This document shows positions 52,391-61,512 of a stretch of 64,000 nucleotides of DNA, piece after piece. Every line of letters begins with the position of its first letter. Position 1 is the stretch's first letter. Under the pieces are notes generated by a model that saw only the letters and a list, made by a program, of their open reading frames with translations, was not told the DNA's origin and ran no database searches. The DNA lies in contig CAMFII010000001.1 of the NCBI GenBank assembly GCA_945952585.1, positions 558,001-622,000 of the forward strand, given 5' to 3'. Source of the stretch: an uncultured Rhodobacter sp. Lineage in GTDB: Bacteria > Pseudomonadota > Alphaproteobacteria > Rhodobacterales > Rhodobacteraceae. A program made the translations under genes and the position numbers.

Positions 52391-55078
52391 ATGTCGCGCT
52401 ACGACCCCGCCAGCACCGAAGCCAAGTGGCAGGCCGAATGGGATGCCGGGGGTGTCTTCACGGCCCGGCGCGACGACCGGCCCAAGTACTATGTGCTCGA
52501 GATGTTCCCCTATCCCTCGGGGCGCATCCACATGGGCCATGTGCGGAACTACACCATGGGCGACGTGGTGGCGCGCTACAAATCCTCCTGCGGTTTCAGC
52601 GTGTTGCACCCGATGGGCTGGGACGCTTTCGGCATGCCCGCCGAGAACGCGGCGATGGAACGGGGCGGCCACCCCAAGGACTGGACCTACGGCAACATCG
52701 CCGACATGAAGGAGCAGATGAAGCCGCTCGGCCTGTCGATCGACTGGTCGCGCGAATTCGCCACCTGCGACCCGGAATATTACGGCCAGCAACAGGCCAT
52801 GTTCATCGACATGCTGGAAGCGGGCCTCGTCTACCGCAAGAATGCGGTCGTGAACTGGGACCCGGTCGACATGACGGTTCTGGCCAATGAACAGGTGATC
52901 GACGGGCGCGGCTGGCGGTCGGGCGCGATGGTGGAACGGCGCGAGCTGACCCAGTGGTTCTTCCGCATCTCGGATTTTGCCGGCGAACTCCTCGAGGCGC
53001 TGGACGGGCTTAAGGACTGGCCCGAGAAGGTGCGCCTGATGCAGGCCAACTGGATCGGCAAGTCGCGCGGTCTGCAATTCGCCTTCTCGACAATCGGCGC
53101 GCCCGAGGGATTCGACCGGCTGGAGGTCTACACCACCCGCCCCGATACTCTGATGGGCGCATCTTTCGCTGCGATCAGCCCGGATCACCCTCTGGCCAAG
53201 CAACTCGAAAGCCAGGACCCGAAGATCGCCGAATTCGTGGCCGAGTGCCGCCGCGTCGGCACCTCGGAAGAGGCGCTGGAAAAGGCCGAGAAGAAGGGCA
53301 TGGATACCGGCATCCGCGTCCGCCATCCCTTCGACTCCAACTGGGAGCTGCCGGTCTACATCGCAAACTTCATCCTGATGGACTACGGCACCGGCGCGAT
53401 CTTCGGTTGCCCGGCACATGACCAGCGTGACTTCGAGTTTGCGACCAAGTACGCCCTGCCGATCCCGGCCGTCTTTGTCGCCGAGGACGGCGAGACCGAC
53501 CTGCCCTTCGTGCCGATGAAGTCCGAGCGTGTCCGCTATGTCCGGCTGCTCGCCGGCAAGGAGCATCAGACGGGCGACGAGGCCGTCGTCGCCGCTATCG
53601 CAGAATGCGAATCGAAGGGCATCGGCCGGGGCGTCACCAACTATCGCCTGCGCGACTGGGGCCTGAGCCGCCAGCGCTACTGGGGCTGCCCTATCCCCGT
53701 CGTCCATTGCGCCGATTGCGGCGTGGTGCCCGAGCGGAAGGAGAACTTGCCGGTCCGCCTGCCGGACGACGTGACCTTCGACAAGCCGGGCAACCCCCTT
53801 GACCGGCATCCGACCTGGCGCGACGTGGCTTGCCCGAATTGCAACAAACCTGCCCGGCGCGAGACGGACACGATGGACACCTTCGTGGATTCGTCCTGGT
53901 ACTTCGCCCGCTTCACCTCGCCCCACGCGGCGACGCCCACAGTTCCGGCCGAGGCCGATTACTGGATGAACGTCGACCAGTATATCGGCGGGATCGAGCA
54001 CGCGATCCTGCACCTGCTCTATTCCCGATTCTTCGCTCGGGCGATGCACAAGACCGGCCACCTGCCCGCAAAGGCGATCGAGCCGTTCAATGCGCTTTTC
54101 ACGCAAGGCATGGTGACGCACGAGATCTACGAGCGAACGCTGCAACCTTTCGTAAGTGGCCTGCTCTTGGGTGGACCGATTGCATCTGGGCCGATTGGTG
54201 CCACTTCGCGTCCTGAGTACCTCTTGCCCGAGGACGTAATCGTTTTCATGGATGGCGATGAGCGAAAAGCGGTTCTTCGGGAAGATGCGGTAACTGCTTC
54301 GATATCCGATGGGGATCTAGCCGCACTTCGGCAGTTGGCCGCTTCCGATCGGGCATCTGGCAAAGACATTCGGATCATCCCCTCGGCCAAGATGTCGAAG
54401 TCGAAGAAGAACGTCGTCGATCCGGTGAGCATCGTCACCAACTTCGGCGCCGACACCGCACGCTGGTTCATCCTGTCCGACAGCCCGCCCGAGCGCGACG
54501 TGGAATGGACCGCCGCCGGGGCCGAGGCGGCCTACAAGCACCTGTCGCGTGTCTGGCGCCTGGCCGACGAGATTGCCCAGTCGAAGGCGCCCACCTCGGC
54601 CGAGGATGGCGCGCTTGACCGGGCGACGGCCCGCGCCATTGCCGATGTCACCGCCGGGATCGAGGGCTTTGCCTTCAACAAGGCGGTCGCCAAGCTCTAC
54701 GAGTTCACCAACACGCTGGCGAAATCGCAGGCGGGGGCCGAGGCCAAGCGCCGCGCGATGAAGGTCATGGCGCAGCTCATGTCGCCGATGGTGCCGCACC
54801 TGGCCGAGGATGTCTGGTCGATGCTGGGCGGAGAGGGCCTCGTCGTCCGCGCGCCCTGGCCCAAGGCCGACCCGGCGCTGCTGGTCGAGGATTCGGTGAC
54901 GCTGCCGATCCAGATCAACGGCAAGCGGCGCAGCGAAATCACCGTGCCCAAGGACATGGCACCAGCCGAGGTTGAAAAGCTCGTGCTCGCGGACGAGGAT
55001 GTGGTGAAGCATCTTGGCGGCGTCGCGCCGAAGAAGCTGATCGTGGTGCCGGGCCGGATCGTCAATGTCGTCGTGTGA
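52391..55078 (+). CDS. leuS: Leucyl-tRNA synthetase with atypical pre-KMSKS segment
   Basis: Class Ia synthetase charging tRNA-Leu, 895 aa. The HIGH motif is HMGH in [18 protein letters not shown] (about residues 38-56). The editing CP1 domain has [22 protein letters not shown] and [19 protein letters not shown] is at about 667-671. Residues about 583-660, where the leucine-specific domain should lie, do not resemble the usual sequence, are longer than in E. coli, and are encoded with lower GC and rare codons (see findings). The reading frame is intact. It overlaps lptE by 14 nt. Confidence 0.96.
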   Translation: MSRYDPASTEAKWQAEWDAGGVFTARRDDRPKYYVLEMFPYPSGRIHMGHVRNYTMGDVVARYKSSCGFSVLHPMGWDAFGMPAENAAMERGGHPKDWTYGNIADMKEQMKPLGLSIDWSREFATCDPEYYGQQQAMFIDMLEAGLVYRKNAVVNWDPVDMTVLANEQVIDGRGWRSGAMVERRELTQWFFRISDFAGELLEALDGLKDWPEKVRLMQANWIGKSRGLQFAFSTIGAPEGFDRLEVYTTRPDTLMGASFAAISPDHPLAKQLESQDPKIAEFVAECRRVGTSEEALEKAEKKGMDTGIRVRHPFDSNWELPVYIANFILMDYGTGAIFGCPAHDQRDFEFATKYALPIPAVFVAEDGETDLPFVPMKSERVRYVRLLAGKEHQTGDEAVVAAIAECESKGIGRGVTNYRLRDWGLSRQRYWGCPIPVVHCADCGVVPERKENLPVRLPDDVTFDKPGNPLDRHPTWRDVACPNCNKPARRETDTMDTFVDSSWYFARFTSPHAATPTVPAEADYWMNVDQYIGGIEHAILHLLYSRFFARAMHKTGHLPAKAIEPFNALFTQGMVTHEIYERTLQPFVSGLLLGGPIASGPIGATSRPEYLLPEDVIVFMDGDERKAVLREDAVTASISDGDLAALRQLAASDRASGKDIRIIPSAKMSKSKKNVVDPVSIVTNFGADTARWFILSDSPPERDVEWTAAGAEAAYKHLSRVWRLADEIAQSKAPTSAEDGALDRATARAIADVTAGIEGFAFNKAVAKLYEFTNTLAKSQAGAEAKRRAMKVMAQLMSPMVPHLAEDVWSMLGGEGLVVRAPWPKADPALLVEDSVTLPIQINGKRRSEITVPKDMAPAEVEKLVLADEDVVKHLGGVAPKKLIVVPGRIVNVVV

Positions 55079-55589
55079 TCGCCGTAGCCTTCTGATCCGT
55101 CTGGGCGCCCTCGCGGCGATCCTTCCGGTCACGGCTTGCGGCTTCACCCCGGCCTATGCCCCCGGCGCAGCAGCCAACGCGCTGCGCAATTCGGTGGTGC
55201 CGGACGATCCGGCGAACCGGATGGACTACTATTTCATCGGGCAGATCCAGTCGCGCCTCGGGCCCGCCTCGAACCCGCGCTACCGACTGTCCTACCGGAT
55301 CACCACGCGCAAGATCCAGTTGGCCGTCACCACGGAAGGCTCGATTCTGCGCTACAATATCGTAGGCGAGGCCAGCTATTCGCTGAAGGACATCAAGACC
55401 GGGGCGACGCTGTTTACCGGACACGCCAACAGCTTCACCTCCTCGGCGGCAACTCAGGCCACGATCGCCGCGCAATCGGCCGAACAGGATGCGAACGAGC
55501 GGTTGATGATCATCCTGGCCGATCAGGTCGTATCCCATCTGACCGCTGCGGCTTCCACCTTCGCCGCCCCGACGGCCGCCCAGCCATGA
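55065..55589 (+). CDS. lptE: LPS assembly lipoprotein LptE
   Basis: A 174-residue outer-membrane lipoprotein that plugs LptD for LPS insertion. The lipobox is VTAC (Cys25), followed by the typical GFTPAYAPG; then [20 protein letters not shown] and [16 protein letters not shown]. Twin basic residues near the start are usual for this family. It overlaps leuS by 14 nt and holA by 4 nt: the classical leuS-lptE-holA arrangement. Confidence 0.92.
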   Translation: MSSCDRRSLLIRLGALAAILPVTACGFTPAYAPGAAANALRNSVVPDDPANRMDYYFIGQIQSRLGPASNPRYRLSYRITTRKIQLAVTTEGSILRYNIVGEASYSLKDIKTGATLFTGHANSFTSSAATQATIAAQSAEQDANERLMIILADQVVSHLTAAASTFAAPTAAQP

Positions 55590-56608
55590 AGATCACCGCT
55601 GCCGAGGTCCTGCGGACCTACGCGCGGCCGGACCCTGCCCGGAAGGGCCTGCTGATCTATGGCGCCGATGCCATGCGCGTCGCGCTGAAGCGGCAAGAGG
55701 TCATCGCGGCCATCATCGGCCCGGAAGGCGAAGCCGAGATGCGTCTTGCCCGCATCGCCGCCGCCGACCTGCGCCGCGACCCGGCGCTTCTGGCCGATGC
55801 GATCAAGGCGCAGGGGTTCTTCCCCGGACCGCGCGTGGCGTTCGTCGAGGATGCCGGCGACGGGCTCGCCCCGCTGATCGAGGCGGTCCTGGACGACTGG
55901 CGGTCGGGCGACGCGCTGGTGGTGGTGACGGCGGGCGCGCTGGCGGCCAAGTCGGCCTTGCGCAAGGTGTTCGAGGCAGGCGCAGCGACCCATGCGCTTG
56001 GCCTTTACGACGATCCTCCCAGCCGGGAAGAGGTCGAGACGATGATCGCCCAGGCGGGGCTTGCCGTCACCGACCGCAACGCCATGGCCGACCTGATGGC
56101 CCTGTCCCAGGCGCTCGATCCCGGGGATTTCCGGCAGACGGTCGAGAAGATCGCCCTGTACAAGCGGGGCGACTCGGCCCCCCTGACCGGCGCGGAAATC
56201 GCCCTATGCGCCCCGGTCACGGTCGAGGCCGATGTCGATGACATCGTGAACGCCGCCGCCTCGGGCAGGGCAGACCAGATCGGGGCGATCATGCGCCGGC
56301 TGGATGGGCAGGGCGTAAACGCCGTGTCGATCTGCATCGCGGCCACCCGTCATTTCAGGACATTGCAGATTGCCGCTGCAGACCCGGGTGGACCGGCAAG
56401 CGGGCTGGCCCGGGCGCGACCGCCGGTTTTCGGCCCGCGCCGGGACCTGATGCTGCGTCAGGCGCAGACACTGGGCCTGCACCGGATCGAAGAGGCGCTG
56501 GCGATGCTGGTCGAGACCGACCTGACCTTGCGATCCTCAAGCCGCGCGCCCGGCCTTGCGCTTCTGGAACGCGCTTTGATCCGCATCGCGATGCTCACCC
56601 GCCGCTGA
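55586..56608 (+). CDS. holA: DNA polymerase III subunit delta
   Basis: A 340-residue clamp-loader subunit that opens the beta ring. Early LLIYGADAMRVALKRQEVI is the family N-terminal block; FFPGPRVAFVEDAGDGL and LVVVTAGALAAKSALRK follow; the C-terminal collar region includes LMLRQAQTLGLHRIEEALAMLVETDLTLRSS. ATGA overlap with lptE; last gene of the operon. Confidence 0.92.
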   Translation: MKITAAEVLRTYARPDPARKGLLIYGADAMRVALKRQEVIAAIIGPEGEAEMRLARIAAADLRRDPALLADAIKAQGFFPGPRVAFVEDAGDGLAPLIEAVLDDWRSGDALVVVTAGALAAKSALRKVFEAGAATHALGLYDDPPSREEVETMIAQAGLAVTDRNAMADLMALSQALDPGDFRQTVEKIALYKRGDSAPLTGAEIALCAPVTVEADVDDIVNAAASGRADQIGAIMRRLDGQGVNAVSICIAATRHFRTLQIAAADPGGPASGLARARPPVFGPRRDLMLRQAQTLGLHRIEEALAMLVETDLTLRSSSRAPGLALLERALIRIAMLTRR

Positions 56609-56614
56609 CGCGGA

Positions 56615-56815
56615 TCAGCCCAACTCTCCGGGCAGGTCCGACGGGACCTCGTCCGGCCAGGGATCGTTTTCGTCGGGCCAGGGCTCGCCCTCATCAGGCA
56701 GGTCCGGGGGCTCTTCCGGTGGCACCGGATCGGGCAGATCGTCAGGATCGGGCGCCGGCGGCGCGTCGGGGTCGGGTTTGGGGATCATCGGTACCTTCGC
56801 CTTTGACGAGTCCAT
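56615..56815 (-). CDS. Small acidic Pro/Asp-rich protein
   Basis: A 66-residue very acidic protein built almost entirely of Pro, Asp and Glu, with repeated DLPD/EEPPDL/WPDE units (for example EPWPDENDPWPDEV). Not recognised; no membrane segment. The start is ATG 56815 or 56788 (MIPKPDPD). It lies between holA and the flavoprotein, convergent with holA. Likely disordered; it could bind a basic partner or metal, but nothing supports that beyond composition. Confidence 0.5.
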   Translation of the reverse strand: MDSSKAKVPMIPKPDPDAPPAPDPDDLPDPVPPEEPPDLPDEGEPWPDENDPWPDEVPSDLPGELG

Positions 56816-56858
56816 TCTGCACCCGTCCCGTCCGGCCGCCAAGGACAGTGAAAGGCCG

Positions 56859-58031
56859 TCAGCCGTGGCGCGCTGCCGCACGGCCGGCCCAGAGCCCGCT
56901 GGCCAGACAGGCGGTCAGAAGGTAGCCCCCCGTCGGCGCTTCCCAGTCGAGCATCTCGCCTGCGGCAAAGATCCCGGGCAAGGCGCGCAGTTCCAGCCCA
57001 GGCGTCAGGCTTTCGGCCATGATCCCGCCGGCGACCGAGATCGCCTCGTCCAGCGGCCGTGGTCCAGCGAGCGGCAGAGGCAGCGACTTCAGCCAGCCGG
57101 CGGGGTCGCCCCCGATTGACCGGCCGAACTCCATCGCCAGGGCGACCGCGACCGGGGCAAGGCCGAGCTTGCGCAGGCGGTTGGGCAGCGTCTCGCCCTT
57201 GCGCTGCCGGGCCAGACGCTCGCGCAGGGAAGCGGCATCGAGGTCGGGAAGAAGGTCAACCTGAAGCGTCGCCCCTTCGCGCAAGGCCCGTGACAGGGGG
57301 TAAAGCCCGCCGCCCTCGATCCCCCTGGCCGAGATCACGAACTCGCCGCGCTGGCGCATCCCGCCTGCGATCAAAGCAACGCCCTTCACCGGCTGGCCGA
57401 AAAAACGCTCCATATGGGGCGACCAGACGACCTTGAACCCGACATTGGCGGGCTGCCACTCTGCCATCCTGACGCCCCGCTCCCGAAGCCAGGGCACCCA
57501 GGCGCCGTCCGACCCGAGCCGCGACCAGCTTGCGCCGCCAAGCGCCAGTACCGTCACGCGCGGCGCGACCTGCCGGACACCCTCGGGAGTGGCAAAGGTC
57601 AGCCGGCCGCCGTCGAAGCCCGTCCAGCGCCACCTTGTCCGCAGTTCTACACCCAGACCGTCCAGCCGGGACAACCAGCTTCGCAAAAGCGGCGAGGCTT
57701 TCATCGCCACCGGAAAGACACGTCCGGTCGATCCGGTAAACACCTCCTGTCCAAGAGCGCGCGCCCAGTCCTGCACCTCGGTCGGGCCGAAGGCGTCCAG
57801 CATCGGGCGCAGCCAGTCTGCGGCCTCGGCATAGGCGCCCTGAAACCGGTCAGGCGGTTCGACCTTGGTCAGGTTCAGCCCAGACTTGCCCGCCATCAGG
57901 AACTTGCGGGCCGGCGTCGGCTTTGCTTCGGCCAGCACCACGTGGCGGCCCGTGCTGGCCAGCGCATCCGCGGCCATCAGCCCTGCCGGGCCGGCACCGA
58001 TCACCAGCGCATCCACAGCCTCGACCGTCAT
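56859..58031 (-). CDS. BaiN/HI0933-family flavoprotein (TIGR03862-like)
   Basis: A 390-residue FAD/NAD(P)-binding protein with ALVIGAGPAGLMAADALAS, the family-specific GKSGLNLTKVEPPDRF block and C-terminal GIFAAGEMLDWEAPTGGYLLTACLASG. The domain layout matches the HI0933/YhiN group, of unclear role in most bacteria. ATG 58031 was chosen because upstream residues are unlike the family. It is divergent from the small HNH gene. Confidence 0.88.
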   Translation of the reverse strand: MTVEAVDALVIGAGPAGLMAADALASTGRHVVLAEAKPTPARKFLMAGKSGLNLTKVEPPDRFQGAYAEAADWLRPMLDAFGPTEVQDWARALGQEVFTGSTGRVFPVAMKASPLLRSWLSRLDGLGVELRTRWRWTGFDGGRLTFATPEGVRQVAPRVTVLALGGASWSRLGSDGAWVPWLRERGVRMAEWQPANVGFKVVWSPHMERFFGQPVKGVALIAGGMRQRGEFVISARGIEGGGLYPLSRALREGATLQVDLLPDLDAASLRERLARQRKGETLPNRLRKLGLAPVAVALAMEFGRSIGGDPAGWLKSLPLPLAGPRPLDEAISVAGGIMAESLTPGLELRALPGIFAAGEMLDWEAPTGGYLLTACLASGLWAGRAAARHG

Positions 58032-58087
58032 GATGCCTCTTGCCGGCGCGGTAGTCTGCGCCAAACTGGGCGCCGCCGGAGGCTGAA

Positions 58088-58384
58088 GTGACCGAACCGC
58101 CGATCTGTCCGCTCTGCGACCGCCCGATCCCGCCGGAGGCGCCGCAAAGCCTTCATCATCTCGTCCCCCGTCTGCGCGGCGGAAAGCAGGGGCCGACCGT
58201 TCTTCTGCACCAGATCTGCCATTCCGAAATCCATGCCACGCTGACCGAAACCGAACTTGCCCGCCGTTACAACACCGTCGAGGCGCTCCGCGCCCATCCC
58301 CGCCTCGCCCGGTTTATCGCCTGGGTGGCGCGCCGTCCCGCGGCATTCCATGCGCGCAGTGCAGGCGGACGGCGGCACCGATAG
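58088..58384 (+). CDS. Small HNH-nuclease-like protein
   Basis: A 98-residue protein with CPLC, then HHLVPRLRGG and HQICHSEIHA, i.e. the HH..N/H and zinc Cys of an HNH fold. Full HNH nucleases are often larger, but mini-HNH proteins of this size occur widely in alphaproteobacteria without known substrates. GTG start with GGAGG 7 nt upstream. It sits between a flavoprotein and a crotonase, with no restriction or phage gene nearby. Confidence 0.72.
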   Translation: MTEPPICPLCDRPIPPEAPQSLHHLVPRLRGGKQGPTVLLHQICHSEIHATLTETELARRYNTVEALRAHPRLARFIAWVARRPAAFHARSAGGRRHR

Positions 58385-58386
58385 CC

Positions 58387-59001
58387 TCAGCCGATCATGC
58401 GCTTGATTGCCGCAACATGGCCGGCACTCGCGGCAAGCGGCCCAGCGACCAGCGCCAACGCTTCGTCCATCAACCGTTCAGGCGGAACAATCCGGTCGAC
58501 AAGACCCCAGTCGCGGGCCTCTTCGACCGGAATCTTCTGGCCCGCCATCAGGATCATCTTGGCCCGGGCCGGCCCGACCAGCGCCGAAAGGCGTACCGGG
58601 TCGGACGGTTGCGGCAGGTAGCCCAGGCGCATCACCGGGTAGAAGAGGTTCGCCCCCGGCACAGCCAGCCGCAGGTCGCAGGCCAGCACCATCCCCAGCG
58701 CCCCGCCCGCCGCCGTGCCGTTCATCGCGCAGATGGTCAGCCCGGGAAAGGCAGCGATCCGCGCAGACAGCCGTTCCCAGACAGGATCGGTGGCAAGCCC
58801 GGCCTTCGCGGCATCAAGGTCCGCCCCGGCGGAGAAAACCTTGCCTTCACCCGTCAGGATCAGCGCCTTCGCACCCTCGGCTTCGGCCCGGACGACCTCG
58901 GCATCAAGGCTGTCCAGCATCGCGCCGGTCAGGGCGTTGGCCTTGTCCGGGCGGTTCAGCCGCAGGGTGCACAGCCCGTCCGTCAGATCGCGCAGAATCA
59001 T
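58387..59001 (-). CDS. Enoyl-CoA hydratase/isomerase family protein
   Basis: A 204-residue crotonase. Oxyanion-hole elements are GKVFSAGADLDAA and NGTAAGGALGMVLACDL. At 204 aa it is about 50 residues shorter than typical hydratases, with a reduced C-terminal region. The second catalytic Glu expected near MRLGYLP is not obvious, so the reaction may be other than hydration. Probably co-transcribed with the SDR gene 16 nt upstream. Confidence 0.83.
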   Translation of the reverse strand: MILRDLTDGLCTLRLNRPDKANALTGAMLDSLDAEVVRAEAEGAKALILTGEGKVFSAGADLDAAKAGLATDPVWERLSARIAAFPGLTICAMNGTAAGGALGMVLACDLRLAVPGANLFYPVMRLGYLPQPSDPVRLSALVGPARAKMILMAGQKIPVEEARDWGLVDRIVPPERLMDEALALVAGPLAASAGHVAAIKRMIG

Positions 59002-59017
59002 CGTCTCTCGTTCCTTG

Positions 59018-59761
59018 TCAAATCAGTCCGACGGCGCGACGGATGCCTTCGTCACGCAGCGAGATCTCCTTGCCCAGCCACGGGTCCGCCTCGGGTCCGC
59101 ACATCCACAGCAATGTCCGCGCCGGCCAGTCCGCCGGAATATGCACGGAAGGGTCAAGCTGGCTTACCGGGTTGACGCCACTTGCCTTGATGATGACCTG
59201 CATCTCGGTCGCGACCGTTCCGGGCGACAGTCCCATGACGCGGATGCCCGCCGGTCCCTCTTCCAGATGCGCCGCGCGGGTCAGCATCGCGGCCCCGGCC
59301 TTGCCGCTGCAATAGGCGCCCCAGCCCTCCAGCGGGTTATGCGCAGCACCCGAGGAAACGGTCAGGATCGTCCCCTGCCCCTGCTGATGCATCGCCGGGA
59401 GGACCGCCCTCATGCCGTGGAACACGCCCAGCAGGTTGATCCGGTAGGACTGCGCCACCACCTCGGGATCCGCCTCGGCCAGCCGCGCGATCGGCTCGAT
59501 CACGCCGGCATTGTTGACAAGCACATCGATGCGTCCGGCCCAGCCGAGCACCTTGCCGATAGTGGCCTCCACCTCGGACCAATCGGCGATGTCACAGGGC
59601 AAGGCCAGAGCCGCCGGGCCGATCTGATCCGCCAGGGCGGCAATGGCGTTGCCGCTGCGCGCGATCAGCGCGACCTTCGCCCCAGCCTCGGCAAAGACCC
59701 GGGCCGCAGCGGCCCCGATGCCACGGCTCGCGCCCGTGATGATGACGACCTTGCCCTTCAT
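59018..59761 (-). CDS. Short-chain dehydrogenase/reductase
   Basis: A 247-residue classical SDR: KVVIITGASRGIGAAAARV (cofactor), VLVNNAGVIEPIA, and the Ser-Tyr-Lys set in SSGAAHNPLEGWGAYCSGKAG. AGGAGAG supports the start; the open frame continues far upstream but is non-coding there. It precedes the crotonase on the same strand, and the two may act on one acyl or hydroxyacyl substrate, which is inference. Confidence 0.88.
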   Translation of the reverse strand: MKGKVVIITGASRGIGAAAARVFAEAGAKVALIARSGNAIAALADQIGPAALALPCDIADWSEVEATIGKVLGWAGRIDVLVNNAGVIEPIARLAEADPEVVAQSYRINLLGVFHGMRAVLPAMHQQGQGTILTVSSGAAHNPLEGWGAYCSGKAGAAMLTRAAHLEEGPAGIRVMGLSPGTVATEMQVIIKASGVNPVSQLDPSVHIPADWPARTLLWMCGPEADPWLGKEISLRDEGIRRAVGLI

Positions 59762-59885
59762 GCCGACTCTCCTGCTGGCCTTCCCCCTCCTAGCGCAAGC
59801 TGCGTTTGATCGGAAAGCCTTGACCCCGCTTGGACCTGCGGGGACTATGCCGCCCAAACCGATTTCTTTCATGGAAGGCGCCATT

Positions 59886-61397
59886 ATGTTCCAGTCCACC
59901 ATCCGCGTCGGCGGGGTGCTTGCCGCTTTGCTCATCTCGACCGCCGCGCAGGCGCAGATCACCGCCGAGCAGGTCTGGCAGAACTGGCGCGATGCCAGCA
60001 CGACCTATGGCCAGACAATGACCGCCGCATCCGAGGCGCGGCAGGGCGATACGCTGGTGATCTCCGGCCTGCAGGTTTCGTCGACCTTCGAAGGTGGCGG
60101 GTTCACCAGCAAGATCGATACGGTGAACTTCCGGGAACTGGGCGACGGCACCGTCGAGGTGACGATGTCGCCGGAATATCCGCTGTCGTTCAACGTCGCC
60201 GACGACAAGGGCAGGGTCGCCGCAGATGTGCTCGTCCGCCAGCCGGAGCTGAAGGTCATCGCTTCGGGTACGCCCGAGGAAACGACCTATGCCTTCACCG
60301 CGCCAAGCGTGAAGCTGACGCTGGAAAAGCTTCTGGTCGATGACGCTCCTAAGGATGTGACCGCCCAGGCAGATCTTTCGACCCTCGCGGGGACCTATGT
60401 TGTCACGACCGGCGACAAGAAAGGCGTCACCACGAACTTTACCGCCGGCGACGCCTCGGTCGACATCGATGCGAAAGAGGCCGAGGCCGGCAACACCTTC
60501 AAGCTGAAAGGCAAGGTCTCGAACCTTAGCGGCAAGAGCGACGGCATGCTTCTGTCGTCCGAGGCGATGGGAGACCTGAATGCGGCGCTGAAGGACGGCT
60601 TCAATACCAAGGGCAACTTCGCCTATGGCGTCGGCAGCTACGACTTCGAGTTCGCCGATCCGACCTCGAACGGCAAAGGCTCGGCCACCATCGGCGGCGG
60701 CGACATCCATTATGTCCTGGATTCGACCTCGCTCGGCTATGGCGGCACCGTCAAGGACGTGGCGATGAAGCTGTCGAGCTCCGACATGCCGTTCCCCGAG
60801 CTTGCCATCGGCTACTCGGAAGGCGCGCTTGACCTGCTGATGCCGCCGTCGAAATCGGACACGCCTGGCGACTTCAAGTTCCTCGTTTCGCTCAAGGACC
60901 TGACCATCTCGGACGATGCCTGGAACCTGGTCGATCCGAACAAGGTCCTGCCGCGCGATCCGGCGACCGTCGCGGTCGACGCCACCGGCACTGGGCGCTG
61001 GCTGACCGACATCCTTAACGAGGCGACGTCCGAGCAGCCGCCCGCGGTCGAGAACCCGATCGAGATGCAGACGTTCAACCTCAACAACCTTGTCCTGAAG
61101 CTGGCGGGTGCCGCGATCACCGGCACGGGCGCACTGACCTTCGACAACACGGACATGACGACGTTCCAGGGCATGCCGGCGCCCACCGGCAAGATCGACC
61201 TCAAGCTGACCGGTCTGAACGGGCTGATCGACAAGCTGATCCAGCTTGGCTTCGTGCCCCAGGATCAGGCGATGGGCGCGCGGATGATGCTGGGCCTGTT
61301 CGCCAAGCCTGCCGAGGGCGGCGGGCCGGACGACCTCGTCTCGACGCTGGAATTCAAGGACAAGGGTTTTTACGCCAACGGCCAGCGCCTGCAGTAA
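59886..61397 (+). CDS. DUF2125 family exported protein
   Basis: A 503-residue periplasmic protein: signal peptide ending AAQA-Q, then long beta-rich repeats typical of DUF2125 (for example LVISGLQVSSTFEGGGFTS, VEVTMSPEYPLSFNV, TFNLNNLVLKLAGAAITGTG). The fold resembles AsmA-like envelope proteins; function unknown. GGAAGG lies upstream of the ATG. A strong terminator follows the stop. Confidence 0.82.
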   Translation: MFQSTIRVGGVLAALLISTAAQAQITAEQVWQNWRDASTTYGQTMTAASEARQGDTLVISGLQVSSTFEGGGFTSKIDTVNFRELGDGTVEVTMSPEYPLSFNVADDKGRVAADVLVRQPELKVIASGTPEETTYAFTAPSVKLTLEKLLVDDAPKDVTAQADLSTLAGTYVVTTGDKKGVTTNFTAGDASVDIDAKEAEAGNTFKLKGKVSNLSGKSDGMLLSSEAMGDLNAALKDGFNTKGNFAYGVGSYDFEFADPTSNGKGSATIGGGDIHYVLDSTSLGYGGTVKDVAMKLSSSDMPFPELAIGYSEGALDLLMPPSKSDTPGDFKFLVSLKDLTISDDAWNLVDPNKVLPRDPATVAVDATGTGRWLTDILNEATSEQPPAVENPIEMQTFNLNNLVLKLAGAAITGTGALTFDNTDMTTFQGMPAPTGKIDLKLTGLNGLIDKLIQLGFVPQDQAMGARMMLGLFAKPAEGGGPDDLVSTLEFKDKGFYANGQRLQ

Positions 61398-61420
61398 TCG
61401 CCGGCGCGGCATTGCGATCG

Positions 61421-61450
61421 GGGCGCCTTCGGATCGGAGGCGCCCTTTTT
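61421..61450 (+). terminator. Intrinsic terminator after the DUF2125 gene
   Basis: GGGCGCCT and AGGCGCCC form an 8-bp stem with a 9-nt loop, followed by TTTTT, 24 nt after the stop. Confidence 0.9.
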
Positions 61451-61512
61451 GCTGGGGTGCTTGCAGGCTGACCGCCGGCAGATTACCTCAGCCGGAACCG
61501 AAGGAGAGCCAG

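Noticed and set aside
52256-54145. 629-codon open frame antisense to leuS
   Set aside because: Shadow of leuS third-position GC; it ends just at the lower-GC segment, as expected for a composition artefact.
54121-54400. Possible inserted mobile element or intein in leuS
   Set aside because: No terminal repeats, no target duplication, no intein splice motifs, and the segment is in the place of the normal leucine-specific domain.
58088-58384. Restriction-modification or toxin-antitoxin system around the HNH gene
   Set aside because: No methyltransferase, antitoxin or phage gene adjoins it.
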